Shown piece by piece: positions 42,499 to 51,769 of a stretch of 64,000 nt of DNA. Numbering within the stretch: the first letter of the stretch is position 1; every line of letters starts with the position of its first letter. The DNA lies in assembly GCA_017694885.1 (NCBI GenBank), contig JADIMH010000022.1, positions 1-64,000 on the forward strand, given 5' to 3'. Source of the stretch: Candidatus Cryptobacteroides faecipullorum (lineage in GTDB: Bacteria; Bacteroidota; Bacteroidia; Bacteroidales; UBA932). Under the pieces are notes generated by a model, which ran no database searches, was not told the DNA's origin, and saw only the letters and a list, made by a program, of their open reading frames with translations. Position numbers and translations under genes: made by a program.

Positions 42499-42882
42499 AT
42501 GACGACCAGAAGTAAAGTTGTAGCTATCGTAAGCCTCGTTGCTGCACTGGCGCTGGGGCTTTTCATCTATTTCAAGTTCTTTTTTGTCTTCGGCGAAGGG
42601 GTAAAGGCCGGAGAACTCAATTTCGTTGTCTATAAGGGATACGTTTTCAAGACGTATGAAGGAAAGGCAATCCAGGCGGGATTCACCAAGGGTGCAAAAA
42701 ATGCCAGCACCTCTATCCAGTCATACGAATTCGAATTTTCGATAACCGATAAGGCGCTGGCTGATTCGCTTATGCGCTGCAGCGGCAAGACTGTCGAGCT
42801 GCATTATAAGGAGTACCTCGGAGCTCTTCCTTGGCGCGGGCAGCAGAAATATATCGTGGATGACATTCTGGCGGTCCGGTAA
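42499..42882 (+). CDS. Small membrane-anchored hypothetical protein
   Basis: 127 aa. One N-terminal membrane segment (residues 7-27, VVAIVSLVAALALGLFIYFKF) followed by a small domain with GELNFVVYKGYVFKTYEGKA and ELHYKEYLGALPWRGQQKYIVDDI. I recall similar small Bacteroidota proteins that are sometimes mislabelled 6-phosphogluconate dehydrogenase; nothing here supports that enzyme. Likely faces the periplasm. Convergent with the choloylglycine-hydrolase-like gene with a 6-nt gap. Confidence 0.75.
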   Translation: MTTRSKVVAIVSLVAALALGLFIYFKFFFVFGEGVKAGELNFVVYKGYVFKTYEGKAIQAGFTKGAKNASTSIQSYEFEFSITDKALADSLMRCSGKTVELHYKEYLGALPWRGQQKYIVDDILAVR

Positions 42883-42888
42883 ACGGGA

Positions 42889-43977
42889 CTATTTCACCTT
42901 TATCATCTCCACCGGCTGATCCTGGACCTTGTCGAGAGGGTGGACCTGATATGCCACCTTGTCGAAATTGATGGACTTCAGATCGATGCAGCGGATGGTG
43001 GAATTCCATGCGGTACGGTAATAGAACCGCAGTGCGGACTGGTCGGCCGAAGTGGTCCACTGCGTAGCGCTCGGGATATCCGAAGGAGCCTGCCCAACTT
43101 CATGTTCCACTCCTATCGGGATGTCGAAGTTGTTAAGTATCTGGAATGTCTCCTTGACTGTCTCGAACGAAGTAGCATACTGTGGCGCGGTCGCCTTGTA
43201 GAATGCGGCTCTTACGAACCGGGACGGAGGGGTGACGTCCCCGGGTATTCCCAGGAATCCCGCACCTGCGCCGAACTGGCTGAGCGTCACCTCATCCGTC
43301 AGCTTTGACGGCTTGGTCTGGCCAGGAAAAAGGTTTACATAGTTGTTGAGATTGGTCATCTGCCACTCGAATCCCGGAGCATTGGTCAGGACTCCGAGCC
43401 TGTTGTCAAAGAAGTGAGGCTCCCCGCCTGTGATCTCGAGTACGACCTGCTTGCCGGATGTATCGGCGATTCTCCAGTGCGCCGTTCCGGCCTGAGGGCT
43501 TGTCGCGACTATGCGGATATCAGATATGGCATCCTTTACCTGATCGACAGTGGAAAAGTTGGCCAGGATCCACCCTACAAGCTCCACATCCACCAGCGTG
43601 GAAGCATTCCGGGAACTGTCATAGGCTTCATACTGTCCATATCCGGGAAAGAAAAACAGTCCGGCGGAAAGTCCGGCTTCGTTAAGCCCTTCCGTAACGA
43701 AACTGTCCTGCACGACCGATATGCCGGCATAACCGAATCTGGAAGTATAGACCAGACCGTTCTGGCCGGAAGGCGTTATGGATGTGACCGTGTGGTTTCT
43801 CGGAACGATGACGTACCTGCTTTCAAGATTGCTTCCTCCCCACTCGCAGGTACGCGCAAGTACGGTGCTTCCATCCTTTGATTTCAATGTGATTCCCGTA
43901 CATGCGTCGGATGGGGATGCTGCAGCCAGAGCGGCCGCGCAGCAAAGGGCCAGAGTCCCTGTCTTTATGTTTTTCAT
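42889..43977 (-). CDS. Choloylglycine hydrolase family protein (periplasmic Ntn hydrolase)
   Basis: 362 aa from MKNIKTGTLALCCAAAL (ATG 43977). A signal peptide ends just before the cysteine in SPSDACTGITLK (C26), which would become the N-terminal nucleophile on cleavage, as in bile salt hydrolase and penicillin V acylase. RTCEWG, the N-terminal loop asparagine region (LTNAPGFEWQMTNLNNY, in part) and FYYRTAWNSTIRCIDL (RT..N) are conserved family parts. Bile-salt versus penicillin or other amide substrates cannot be told from sequence by eye. Cell location periplasmic. Divergent from the DPP-IV-like gene. Confidence 0.9.
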   Translation of the reverse strand: MKNIKTGTLALCCAAALAAASPSDACTGITLKSKDGSTVLARTCEWGGSNLESRYVIVPRNHTVTSITPSGQNGLVYTSRFGYAGISVVQDSFVTEGLNEAGLSAGLFFFPGYGQYEAYDSSRNASTLVDVELVGWILANFSTVDQVKDAISDIRIVATSPQAGTAHWRIADTSGKQVVLEITGGEPHFFDNRLGVLTNAPGFEWQMTNLNNYVNLFPGQTKPSKLTDEVTLSQFGAGAGFLGIPGDVTPPSRFVRAAFYKATAPQYATSFETVKETFQILNNFDIPIGVEHEVGQAPSDIPSATQWTTSADQSALRFYYRTAWNSTIRCIDLKSINFDKVAYQVHPLDKVQDQPVEMIKVK

Positions 43978-44040
43978 GATTTCAAACGTATGGATTAGAC
44001 CATACATCTGTGAAAGTTAACGAATATATTCGGAAAAACC

Positions 44041-44071
44041 TTGAATAGAAGGAAATATTGGGATAAATTTG
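44041..44071 (+). promoter_or_regulatory. Promoter of the DPP-IV-like gene
   Basis: TTG (44041-44043), 20 bp, TAAATTTG (44064-44071); a full match to the Bacteroidota consensus, about 22 nt upstream of the ATG at 44094. Confidence 0.7.
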
Positions 44072-44093
44072 CCGCCGGTAAAATGAAAGATAT

Positions 44094-46148
44094 ATGAAAA
44101 GTATAATTCTATGTGCTCTTGCCTGCCTTGCTGGCTTTTCTGCCGCAGCGCAGGAGGGAATCGTAAAGTCCCGCCCGGCAAACCCTTCAGACGGAAAACT
44201 GCTGACTATGGAAGAGGCCGTCCTGCCGTCCGAAACGAAGGTCAAAAAGTGCAACTATTTCTGGAACAGCTCTTCCGACAGCCTGATTTTTTCCGATGCC
44301 AGCCATACGTTCCTTAAAGTGGCTGCGGTAAAGGACCTGTTCTCGGGGAAAGATGCGGCAGTTCCTTTCAAGGGAGGTTTCACTGAAGAAAACGCTCCCC
44401 GGCTGCCGGAGAATGCCGGGAATGCGACAGTTTCCCCAGATGGGGCCCATTATGCCTTTACTGAAGGCAACGGACTGTATATCAGCGACCTTTCAGGCAA
44501 TATAAGCACTGTAGCATCCAGCACCGACAAGAACATCACTTTCGGACAGTTCGTCAGCAGGAACGAGTTCGGGATCACCAACGGGATATTCTGGTCCGAA
44601 AGCGGCGGCAAACTGGCTTTCTACAGAAAAGACGAAACAAAAGTGGGTACTTTCCCGCTCCTGGACATCACTACCCGCACCGGTTCCCTGTTCGAGATCA
44701 AATACCCGATGGCAGGAATGGATTCGGAAAACGTGCAGGTCGGCATCTATGACCTGGCTTCCGGCAAGACTGCATATGTCCAGGCCGACGATTTCGGCCA
44801 TGACCAGTACCTCACCAACATAACATGGTCTCCTGATGACAGATACGTATTCATACAGGTACTCGACAGAAGCCAGAGACACTGCAGGCTGAACATGTAC
44901 GACTCGGCCACGGGAGAATTTGTCAGGACCCTCCTCACTGAAGACAATGACAGATTCGTCGAGCCGCAGAACCCGGTATGGTTTCTCGAAGGCAGTACCG
45001 ATGAGTTCATCTACAGGACTGACAACAGGGACGGTTACAAGAACCTCTATCTCTGCGATACCGAAGGGAATATCAGAAGGCTGACCTGCACCGATGCCGA
45101 TGTGGAATATGTCGGGAATGACGGCAGGCATGTATTCTATACATCAGCCGAGGTTTCCCCTGTCCAGAATCATCTGTTCAAAGTAAACGTAAAAAACGGA
45201 AAGTCGGCAAGACTCACTTTCGAGGAAGGCTGGCATACTGTCGCGCTGAGTCCTGACCGCAGGTATTTCCTGGATACCTACAGCAGCCTCGACACGCCTT
45301 CCGTAACATCGCTCAAATCTTCTGACGGCAAATCTGCAGTCACCCTGTACCGTGCAGCCGACCCTACCGAAGGATATGCATACTGCCGGATGGATTTCGG
45401 TACAGTAAAAAGCGCAGACGGGAAGTATGACAACTGGTACCGGCTCATCAAGCCCAAGGATTTCGACCCGTCCAAAAAATATCCTGTCATACTCTATGTC
45501 TATGGAGGCCCGCACTCGCAGCTGGTAAAGGATACATGGCTTGCGGAACTGCGGCCTTGGGAAATGTATATGGCCCAGAGGGGCTACATAGTGTATGTCC
45601 AGGACAACAGGGGGACCCTCAACCGCGGTGCAGAGTACGAAAAAGCCATTCACGGACAGTGCGGTCAGGCAGAAATGGCCGACCAGATGGAAGGCATAAA
45701 GATGCTTATGTCCCTGCCGTATGTAGACAAGGACCGAATCGGGGTTCACGGATGGAGCTATGGCGGGTTCATGACCATATCATTGATTACCAATTATCCC
45801 GATGTATTCAAGGTTGCCGTGGCCGGCGGACCTGTCATCGACTGGAAATGGTACGAGGTGATGTATGGAGAACGCTACATGGGACATCCTGACGAGAACA
45901 TGTCCGGCTATGAGAAAGTAAGCCTGATCAACAAAGCCAAAGACCTGAAAGGCAAGCTGCTCATCTGCCAGGGAGCCGTCGATAACGTAGTTGTCTGGGA
46001 GCATAGCCTGAGTTTCATCAGGGAATGCATCAAGAACAACATCCAGGTGGACTACTTCCCTTATCCTTGTGCCCAGCACAATGTCATGGGACGCGACCGC
46101 ATCCACCTTATGGATAAGGTAACGATGTATTTCGATGACTATCTTTAA
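44094..46148 (+). CDS. S9-family serine peptidase, dipeptidyl-peptidase IV-like
   Basis: 684 aa, somewhat shorter than the usual 715-735. Signal peptide at 1-19 (ILCALACLAGFSAAAQ), beta-propeller domain to about 440 with RNEFGITNGIFWSESGGKLAFYR (in part RNEFGI), then an alpha/beta-hydrolase domain with the catalytic serine in HGWSYGGFMT (about 562), aspartate in QGAVDNVV and histidine in CAQHNVMG. Removes dipeptides (often X-Pro) from peptides outside the inner membrane. Prolyl tripeptidyl peptidase is a related alternative. The 3' end overlaps nadE by 4 nt. Confidence 0.92.
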   Translation: MKSIILCALACLAGFSAAAQEGIVKSRPANPSDGKLLTMEEAVLPSETKVKKCNYFWNSSSDSLIFSDASHTFLKVAAVKDLFSGKDAAVPFKGGFTEENAPRLPENAGNATVSPDGAHYAFTEGNGLYISDLSGNISTVASSTDKNITFGQFVSRNEFGITNGIFWSESGGKLAFYRKDETKVGTFPLLDITTRTGSLFEIKYPMAGMDSENVQVGIYDLASGKTAYVQADDFGHDQYLTNITWSPDDRYVFIQVLDRSQRHCRLNMYDSATGEFVRTLLTEDNDRFVEPQNPVWFLEGSTDEFIYRTDNRDGYKNLYLCDTEGNIRRLTCTDADVEYVGNDGRHVFYTSAEVSPVQNHLFKVNVKNGKSARLTFEEGWHTVALSPDRRYFLDTYSSLDTPSVTSLKSSDGKSAVTLYRAADPTEGYAYCRMDFGTVKSADGKYDNWYRLIKPKDFDPSKKYPVILYVYGGPHSQLVKDTWLAELRPWEMYMAQRGYIVYVQDNRGTLNRGAEYEKAIHGQCGQAEMADQMEGIKMLMSLPYVDKDRIGVHGWSYGGFMTISLITNYPDVFKVAVAGGPVIDWKWYEVMYGERYMGHPDENMSGYEKVSLINKAKDLKGKLLICQGAVDNVVVWEHSLSFIRECIKNNIQVDYFPYPCAQHNVMGRDRIHLMDKVTMYFDDYL

Positions 46149-48160
46149 TCTTCAGGACTGTCAGCGTCTTTCATAAAGACAGCGTATGATGCATCGGTCG
46201 GCATGCGCCAGTCTCCGCGCGGAGACAGGGATACGGAGCCGACTTTAGGACAGTCTGGAAGACAGGAGCGCTTGAACTGCTGGGTAAAAAAGCGGCGTAT
46301 GAATGTCCTGAGCCATTTCACGATGGTTTCACGGTCATATCTTCCGTTGAAGGCTTTCCCGGCAAGGAACAGCAGTTTTTCAGGGGAATACCCGAAACGG
46401 AAGAAATTATACAGGAAGAAATCGTGCAGTTCATACGGCCCCACCAGGTCCTCCGTCTTCTGTGAGATATTGCCGTTCTTGTCGGCAGGAAGCAGTTCGG
46501 GGCTCACAGGCGTATCGATTATGTCCAGCAATATGTCCCTTGCTTCAGGCAGGGAATCTGCTACCCAGCGGACCAGATGCCGGACCAGTGTCTTGGGAAT
46601 GCCGGCATTTACTCCGTACATGGACATGTGGTCGCCGTTGTAGGTAGCCCATCCGAGGGCAAGCTCGGACAGGTCGCCTGTCCCGATGACTATTCCCCCG
46701 CACTGGTTGGCTATGTCCATCAGTATCTGGGTACGCTCTCTTGCCTGGGTGTTCTCATATGTTACATCATGCACGTTCCTGTCGTGGCCTATATCCAGGA
46801 AGTGCCGGTCGCAAGCGGCTGCGATAGGAATCTCACGGACCGTAACTCCGAGTATGTGCATCAGGCCGACGGCGTTGCGGTATGTCCGGTCCGTGGTCCC
46901 GTACCCCGGCATGGTCACTCCGATGACACCTTTACGGTCCAGACCGGCCTTGTCGAAGGCATGGATGGCCACCAGCAGGGCAAGCGTGCTGTCAAGACCG
47001 CCAGAAATCCCCACTACAGCATGACGGCAGCCTATATGCATCAGACGGGAAGCAAGTCCCATGACCTGGATAGAGAATATTTCTTCGCATCTGGAACCGT
47101 CCTCGTCCTCTTTCGGAACAAACGGGTGAGGTTCTACATACCTTAGAAGTTCCTTTCCGAAGTCGGTTTCAGCCGGCATGCCTATATCCACCCTCGAATA
47201 AAGGCCATAATAGGACTCTGACGGGGTACCGTCCGGAGCTACGGAACCGAAAGTGCCGGTCTTCTGCCTGAGGACCGACAGTTTCTCCATGTCCGTATCC
47301 GCAATTATCATCGAAGAAGAAGTGTCGAATCTTCCGTTTTCGGCGAGCATGGCGCCGTTCTCGCATATCATGGCGGCTCCGGAGTATACCACGTCCTGGG
47401 TCGACTCCCCGAATCCCGCAGAACAGTACACATAGGCGGACATGGTCCTTGCCGACTGCTGACGTACCAGATCCTGACGGTAGGCGTGCTTCATGAAAAT
47501 GTCGTTGCTCGCCGACAGGTTCACTATCAGCCGGGCACCTGCAACTGCATGATAAGATGACGGAGGTATCGGCGTCCACAGGTCTTCGCACAGTTCTACG
47601 GCAAATGTCGTATTGCCTATCGTGAAAAGCATGTCAGGCGAAATATTGCACCTGAAACCTGCATATTTTATCTCTGCATGGAATCCTTCCCTGACAGTGT
47701 CTTTCCCGTTGACGAGACAGCGTCCTGCCGTCGATGAAGGCCCGTTCAGAAAATCCTTTCCTGAAGAGAACCATCTGGATTCGTAGTACTCGTTATATGT
47801 CGGAAGATATACTTTCGGGACGATTCCTTTAATATTGCCGTTTCGGATGACCACTGCGCAGTTATACAGTCTATCGGCAAACCTCACAGGCGCCCCGACC
47901 ACTACGGTCACGGCCTTTCCGCGGGTGTGGTCCATTATCCTGCGGACAGCCTTCTCCGCATTCTCTATCAGAAGCTGCTGACCGAAAAGGTCTCCGCACG
48001 TATAGCCTGTCACGCACAGCTCCGGAAACACGACAAGCGAAACCTCTTTGGAAGAAGCTTCGCTTATCAGCCGGCAGATCCTTTCCGCATTTGTATCCGT
48101 GTCTGCCACTTTGACTACCGGGACAGCGGCAGCTACCCTCAGAAAACCGTAATCCTTCAT
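46145..48160 (-). CDS. nadE: Glutamine-dependent NAD(+) synthetase
   Basis: 671 aa, typical of the fused form. N-terminal nitrilase-type glutaminase (VFPELCVTGYTC with the catalytic E, KVYLPTYNEYYESRWF with K, and FAVELCEDLW with the cysteine), then the synthetase domain with VVGISGGLDSTLALLV (P-loop SGGxDS) and GTGDLSELALGW. Converts deamido-NAD to NAD with ATP, using ammonia channelled from glutamine. Convergent with the DPP-IV-like gene. Confidence 0.96.
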   Translation of the reverse strand: MKDYGFLRVAAAVPVVKVADTDTNAERICRLISEASSKEVSLVVFPELCVTGYTCGDLFGQQLLIENAEKAVRRIMDHTRGKAVTVVVGAPVRFADRLYNCAVVIRNGNIKGIVPKVYLPTYNEYYESRWFSSGKDFLNGPSSTAGRCLVNGKDTVREGFHAEIKYAGFRCNISPDMLFTIGNTTFAVELCEDLWTPIPPSSYHAVAGARLIVNLSASNDIFMKHAYRQDLVRQQSARTMSAYVYCSAGFGESTQDVVYSGAAMICENGAMLAENGRFDTSSSMIIADTDMEKLSVLRQKTGTFGSVAPDGTPSESYYGLYSRVDIGMPAETDFGKELLRYVEPHPFVPKEDEDGSRCEEIFSIQVMGLASRLMHIGCRHAVVGISGGLDSTLALLVAIHAFDKAGLDRKGVIGVTMPGYGTTDRTYRNAVGLMHILGVTVREIPIAAACDRHFLDIGHDRNVHDVTYENTQARERTQILMDIANQCGGIVIGTGDLSELALGWATYNGDHMSMYGVNAGIPKTLVRHLVRWVADSLPEARDILLDIIDTPVSPELLPADKNGNISQKTEDLVGPYELHDFFLYNFFRFGYSPEKLLFLAGKAFNGRYDRETIVKWLRTFIRRFFTQQFKRSCLPDCPKVGSVSLSPRGDWRMPTDASYAVFMKDADSPED

Positions 48161-48184
48161 ATGTCAAATGTCCTGTTGCGAGGG

Positions 48185-48192
48185 CAAATATA
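48185..48192 (-). promoter_or_regulatory. -7 element of nadE promoter
   Basis: Reverse-strand TATATTTG, 25 nt upstream of the nadE ATG at 48160. Good match to TAnnTTTG; no clear TTG at -33. Confidence 0.45.
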
Positions 48193-48368
48193 GTGAAATT
48201 AATGCAGTAGTGGCGAATCCGCTTTTGTATTTCCTTCAGTTTCAAAATCAAGGATTGAAACTATAAATGTATGTTTCCTCAAATAATTTGCTTTAAACTC
48301 CCGTTTTGTCATTGTCACCAACTAAAAATGTCAATTATGCCACAAAAAAAGAGTGAGAAATAATCACA

Positions 48369-48851
48369 TCATTCAGCTGCCTCGGACAAAATCTTCTGGA
48401 GTTCCGCCATAGGCATGTTTCCGGAAATGGAGATTACGGAAGCACTCTCCGGCTCGTGGGCCAGCATCAGAAAATCTGTCACGGTATCCCCTTTGCTTAC
48501 AATGTAGATCCGCATCTTCTCGGACTCCTCTACCGCTTCCATCAGAAGCTCGAACCTTCCTTGGCTGACCATATCGCCGATTTCTTTTTCAAGGTCCGCG
48601 GCAATGGCGCTGTCCTCTACACTCAGGATATACATCCCGTCGAATGTCTTGATGATGGGACCGAAGTTCACATCCCCGCTTTCGATATGGATGTCGGGAA
48701 GTTCTTTCATGAGACCGAACATCGTAGGGGAAATATACACGGAACTTACCCCTTTCTTGCCGGAATATCTGTTATAGATTTCCTTTCCGCTTTGGGCATA
48801 TGCCGAAAGCGCCATCATCAACAATGCAGCTATTGCGACTATACGTTTCAT
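48369..48851 (-). CDS. DUF4252 family exported protein
   Basis: 160 aa. Signal peptide at 1-19 (IVAIAALLMMALSAYAQ), then a domain with SSVYISPTMFGLM, ILSVEDSAIAADLEKEI and C-terminal VISISGNMPMAELQKIL, which matches DUF4252. Function unknown. Last gene of a leftward group: DUF4252 paralogue, ECF sigma, small membrane protein, then this. The similarity of its ends to the other DUF4252 protein (50391) suggests duplication within the operon. 92 nt separate it from the membrane protein gene. Confidence 0.85.
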   Translation of the reverse strand: MKRIVAIAALLMMALSAYAQSGKEIYNRYSGKKGVSSVYISPTMFGLMKELPDIHIESGDVNFGPIIKTFDGMYILSVEDSAIAADLEKEIGDMVSQGRFELLMEAVEESEKMRIYIVSKGDTVTDFLMLAHEPESASVISISGNMPMAELQKILSEAAE

Positions 48852-48943
48852 ATGGCTTTGATTTGAAATTTCAATGAAAATTCAGGTTAACAAAAATGTT
48901 AATCAAATAAACTTTATTGTTTTATTTACTATGATTCAATATT

Positions 48944-49318
48944 TTAATCTAAATACAGAGATTTTACCATCTCCATGTTCCTGTCTAAAGTCTGTTCTGC
49001 CTTTGCGGCTTTATCAAGACCCGGGGCTATCTTTTCAGAGATGGATGCAAGAGCTTTTTCCACCTCGGCATAGGCAGCTTGGGGATCGGTGAATGTATCC
49101 TTGGGAGTCCGGAAGGTCTCCACCGCCGTCCATATTCCTGCAATCAGTACGATACCCGCAGCAGCTCCCATTATGCAGTTCATTATCCTTCTTGCAGGAC
49201 CTTTGCCGTAAGTCAGTATCTTTTCGGCTGCATCCATCGAGTCGATCATGTCGGAAAGTTCCTGTTTCAGACCTCCCGGAACGACTGTCTTTTCCTCTAT
49301 GTCCGTTTTCGTTTTCAT
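48944..49318 (-). CDS. Small single-pass membrane protein, possible anti-sigma partner
   Basis: 124 aa. Cytosolic N-terminus of about 45 residues (KQELSDMIDSMDAAEKIL), one membrane segment (about 49-67, IMNCIMGAAAGIVLIAGIWTAV), then a helical outer part. It starts 16 nt after the ECF sigma gene and has the layout of a membrane-tethered sigma regulator, but no known anti-sigma motif is visible, so the role is inferred from position. The ATG overlaps no other gene. Confidence 0.65.
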   Translation of the reverse strand: MKTKTDIEEKTVVPGGLKQELSDMIDSMDAAEKILTYGKGPARRIMNCIMGAAAGIVLIAGIWTAVETFRTPKDTFTDPQAAYAEVEKALASISEKIAPGLDKAAKAEQTLDRNMEMVKSLYLD

Positions 49319-49334
49319 GGCTATATGATTATTC

Positions 49335-49853
49335 TCATCTGATAAATTCTTTCATGGCGGCCAGGACTGTCTTTCTGGCCCTGCTTACAAGGACTCTCAC
49401 ATTGACCGGAGAAATTCCGGTCCGACCGACTATTTCGTCGTAGCTCATCTGTCTGAAGAATTTCATTTCCATTACTTGCTTCTGCATGAGAGGAAGCGAT
49501 TCCATGGCCCGGGACAGGCAGCGGATCATTTCCTTGTCTATGACCACGCGGTCGGCAGAAGGCGACAGAGGCCCGCCTGATGCAGTATCCCTCACTACCG
49601 TCCCTATCTCCACCGCCGGTTCTCCGTTGCGCCGGCTTCTGATCCTGTCGATACATATGTTCCGGAGGATTCTTGTCCCGTATGCCGCCGGAGACTCTAT
49701 GTTTTCCAGAGACCCGCGCTGGTTCCAGAGTCTGACGTAAAGATCCTGGAGAGCGTCCCTGGCATCCGGCTCCGACCCCAGAATGGAATATGCAACCCTG
49801 TAGAACCTGTCCGAGAGAGGCAGCCAGATATCCTTGAACTCCTGTTTTTCCAT
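49335..49853 (-). CDS. ECF-type RNA polymerase sigma-70 factor
   Basis: 172 aa from MEKQEFKDIWLPLSDRF (ATG 49853); the longer track start would overlap the upstream DUF4252 gene. Region 2 is seen in AYSILGSEPDARDALQDLYVRLW, region 4 in MPLMQKQVMEMKFFRQMSYDEIVGRTGISPVNV (in part), a helix-turn-helix. No regions 1.1 or 3. Probably controlled by the small membrane protein encoded next. Targets unknown; the flanking DUF4252 genes are the likely regulon. Confidence 0.92.
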   Translation of the reverse strand: MEKQEFKDIWLPLSDRFYRVAYSILGSEPDARDALQDLYVRLWNQRGSLENIESPAAYGTRILRNICIDRIRSRRNGEPAVEIGTVVRDTASGGPLSPSADRVVIDKEMIRCLSRAMESLPLMQKQVMEMKFFRQMSYDEIVGRTGISPVNVRVLVSRARKTVLAAMKEFIR

Positions 49854-49881
49854 AGACCTTTGTTCTATAAGATGCAGATTA

Positions 49882-50391
49882 TCAGTTTTCCGATGCTTCC
49901 CTGGCAATGTTTTCCAACTCCGACACCGGCATATCCCCGAGCATGAGGATAACCGCAGGCTCCGATCGCGAAACTATTACCATCTCCGAGACCGAATCGC
50001 CCGCAGGCATGGTGATGTATATCGTCATGTCATCCTCACCATCCTTGACCTCAACAGCCTTTTCATATCCTTCAAGAGCTTTTTCGAGATCTGAAGAGAT
50101 ATTGTTTTTCAGTCCCGGACCTGCTTCGTCCGCACTCAATATGGCCATCTTGTCTATGTATTTCAATATTTCATCACCTTCTTCCCCTGAAGAAGCGAGT
50201 CTTGCAATCCCCATAAGGAATGATCCGATGACTATGGATTCGACACCGTCGCAGCCGTCATACTTCCTTATGACCTTCATTATCTGCGAGTGTTTGCCCG
50301 ACCTTGCCTGCATCACCGGGGCGGAAACGAAGCCCAGGGCAAGTACCGCTACGGCGACTTTCATGCAGAATGACACGAAATATGTTCTCAT
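49882..50391 (-). CDS. DUF4252 family exported protein (second copy)
   Basis: 169 aa. Signal peptide at about 1-29 (CMKVAVAVLALGFVSAPVMQA), then CDGVESIVIGSFLMGIARL, IAILSADEAGPGLKNNISSDLEKAL (in part) and C-terminal VILMLGDMPVSELENIARE, parallel to the first DUF4252 protein. Upstream gene of the sigma operon, 28 nt before the sigma ATG. The N-terminus could also start at the second Met (MKVAVAVL). Confidence 0.85.
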   Translation of the reverse strand: MRTYFVSFCMKVAVAVLALGFVSAPVMQARSGKHSQIMKVIRKYDGCDGVESIVIGSFLMGIARLASSGEEGDEILKYIDKMAILSADEAGPGLKNNISSDLEKALEGYEKAVEVKDGEDDMTIYITMPAGDSVSEMVIVSRSEPAVILMLGDMPVSELENIAREASEN

Positions 50392-50509
50392 TTTACTGAA
50401 TGTTAATAAGTTCTAAAAAACAATGCTATTGCGCCCAACCATGGAAAAAGCCTTTCTGCAATAAGGACGTATTTTCATGATATATGTTACAATAAATTTA
50501 TAAAAATTA

Positions 50510-50548
50510 TATCTTTGCGCCCCTCAACAATACCGGCACCCGGTGCCG
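50510..50548 (+). promoter_or_regulatory. -7 element and leader palindrome upstream of MFS gene
   Basis: TATCTTTG (50510-50517) fits the -7 consensus, about 48 nt before the ATG at 50565. In the leader a 15-nt palindrome cggcacc-c-ggtgccg (50534-50548) lies just past the predicted start of transcription, where a repressor could bind. No -33 TTG is clear. Confidence 0.5.
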
Positions 50549-50564
50549 TTTAAATTATAATGCA

Positions 50565-51761
50565 ATGAAAGACAGACTGGTTTCCCGCGATTATTGTTTC
50601 ATACTGCTGGCAAACTTCCTGCTGTATTTCGGTTTTTTCCTTCTGATGCCTGTCCTTCCGTTCTACCTGGTAGAGGTGTTCGGCATAACAGAGGGCAAGA
50701 TCGGGTTCATACTGTCCTGCTATACGGTAGCGGCTCTGGTCGTAAGGCCTTTTTCAGGATACCTGCTGGACACGCTTCAGCGAAAACCGCTCTATCTGGT
50801 TTCATTCCTTATCTTTACAATGATTTTCGGCGGCTACATAGTCACAGGATCGCTGCTTGTATTCATCATGCTCAGGATAGTGCACGGACTTTCTTTCGGT
50901 ACAGTCACAGTAGCGGGCAATACCATAGTAATCGATATAACCCCTTCATCCAGAAGAGGCGAAGCCTTAGGATACTACGGTCTTGCAAACAACATCGCAA
51001 TGGCACTCGGCCCTATGATAGGGCTTTTCCTGCATGATTTCTACTCGTTCACTACCATATTCTGGTGCGCACTCATATGCTGCTCACTGGGATTCTGTGC
51101 TGCCGTTGCAGTCAGGACTCCTAAAAAGCAGTTGATGCAGAAGAACATACATCTTTCTCTGGACAGGTTCATACTGGTGAAGGGACTTCCTTTGGGCGCC
51201 GACCTCCTGCTGCTTTCCATACCATACGGAATAAACACCACTTATGTAGCGATGTATGCCAAAAGCATAGGCATTGCTTCCGGCACCGGACTTTTCTTCA
51301 CCTTCATGGCGGCCGGACTTGCCATTTCAAGGCTGTTTTCCGGGAAACAGGTGGACAAAGGACGGATTACACAGGTAATAATGCTGGGAATGTATATAGC
51401 GACGGCTGCATTTTTCGGGCTGTTCGCATGTGAATTCCTTATGGGACATTTTCCTGTATTCGCCAAAGCGTTCTTCTATGCGATGGCACTCGTGCTGGGT
51501 ATCGGATTCGGCTCCATGTTCCCTGCCTTCAATACCATGTTCGTCAATATGGCGGAACATAACCAGAGAGGTACCGCAACGTCTACCTACCTGACTTCAT
51601 GGGATATAGGAATAGGCCTCGGACTTATCGTCGGAGGCCTGATCGGTGAAGTGGCGTCATTCTCGTACGCATATCTTGCAGGAACGGCACTATGCATCGT
51701 TTCGATGCTTTTCTTCCGCTTTTACAATATCCGCGATTTCGAAAGGAAGCGTGTACGGTAG
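50565..51761 (+). CDS. MFS transporter
   Basis: 398 aa with about 12 membrane segments. Typical MFS loop after helix 2 (GYLLDTLQRKPLYLVS, like GxLaDrxGRR), TPSSRRGEALGYYGLANNIAMALGPMIG (in part) and a second-half GFGSMFPAFNTMFVNMAEHNQRGTATS, as in drug or small-molecule exporters of the Bacteroidota YfcJ/arabinose-type group. Substrate unknown; a multidrug role is possible. Convergent with ffh, 8-nt gap. Confidence 0.9.
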   Translation: MKDRLVSRDYCFILLANFLLYFGFFLLMPVLPFYLVEVFGITEGKIGFILSCYTVAALVVRPFSGYLLDTLQRKPLYLVSFLIFTMIFGGYIVTGSLLVFIMLRIVHGLSFGTVTVAGNTIVIDITPSSRRGEALGYYGLANNIAMALGPMIGLFLHDFYSFTTIFWCALICCSLGFCAAVAVRTPKKQLMQKNIHLSLDRFILVKGLPLGADLLLLSIPYGINTTYVAMYAKSIGIASGTGLFFTFMAAGLAISRLFSGKQVDKGRITQVIMLGMYIATAAFFGLFACEFLMGHFPVFAKAFFYAMALVLGIGFGSMFPAFNTMFVNMAEHNQRGTATSTYLTSWDIGIGLGLIVGGLIGEVASFSYAYLAGTALCIVSMLFFRFYNIRDFERKRVR

Positions 51762-51769
51762 TGTCAGGA

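Noticed and set aside
43983-43990. Reverse-strand TACGTTTG as promoter of the choloylglycine-hydrolase-like gene
   Set aside because: It lies only 5 bp before the ATG, so transcription would start inside the gene; no -33 box.
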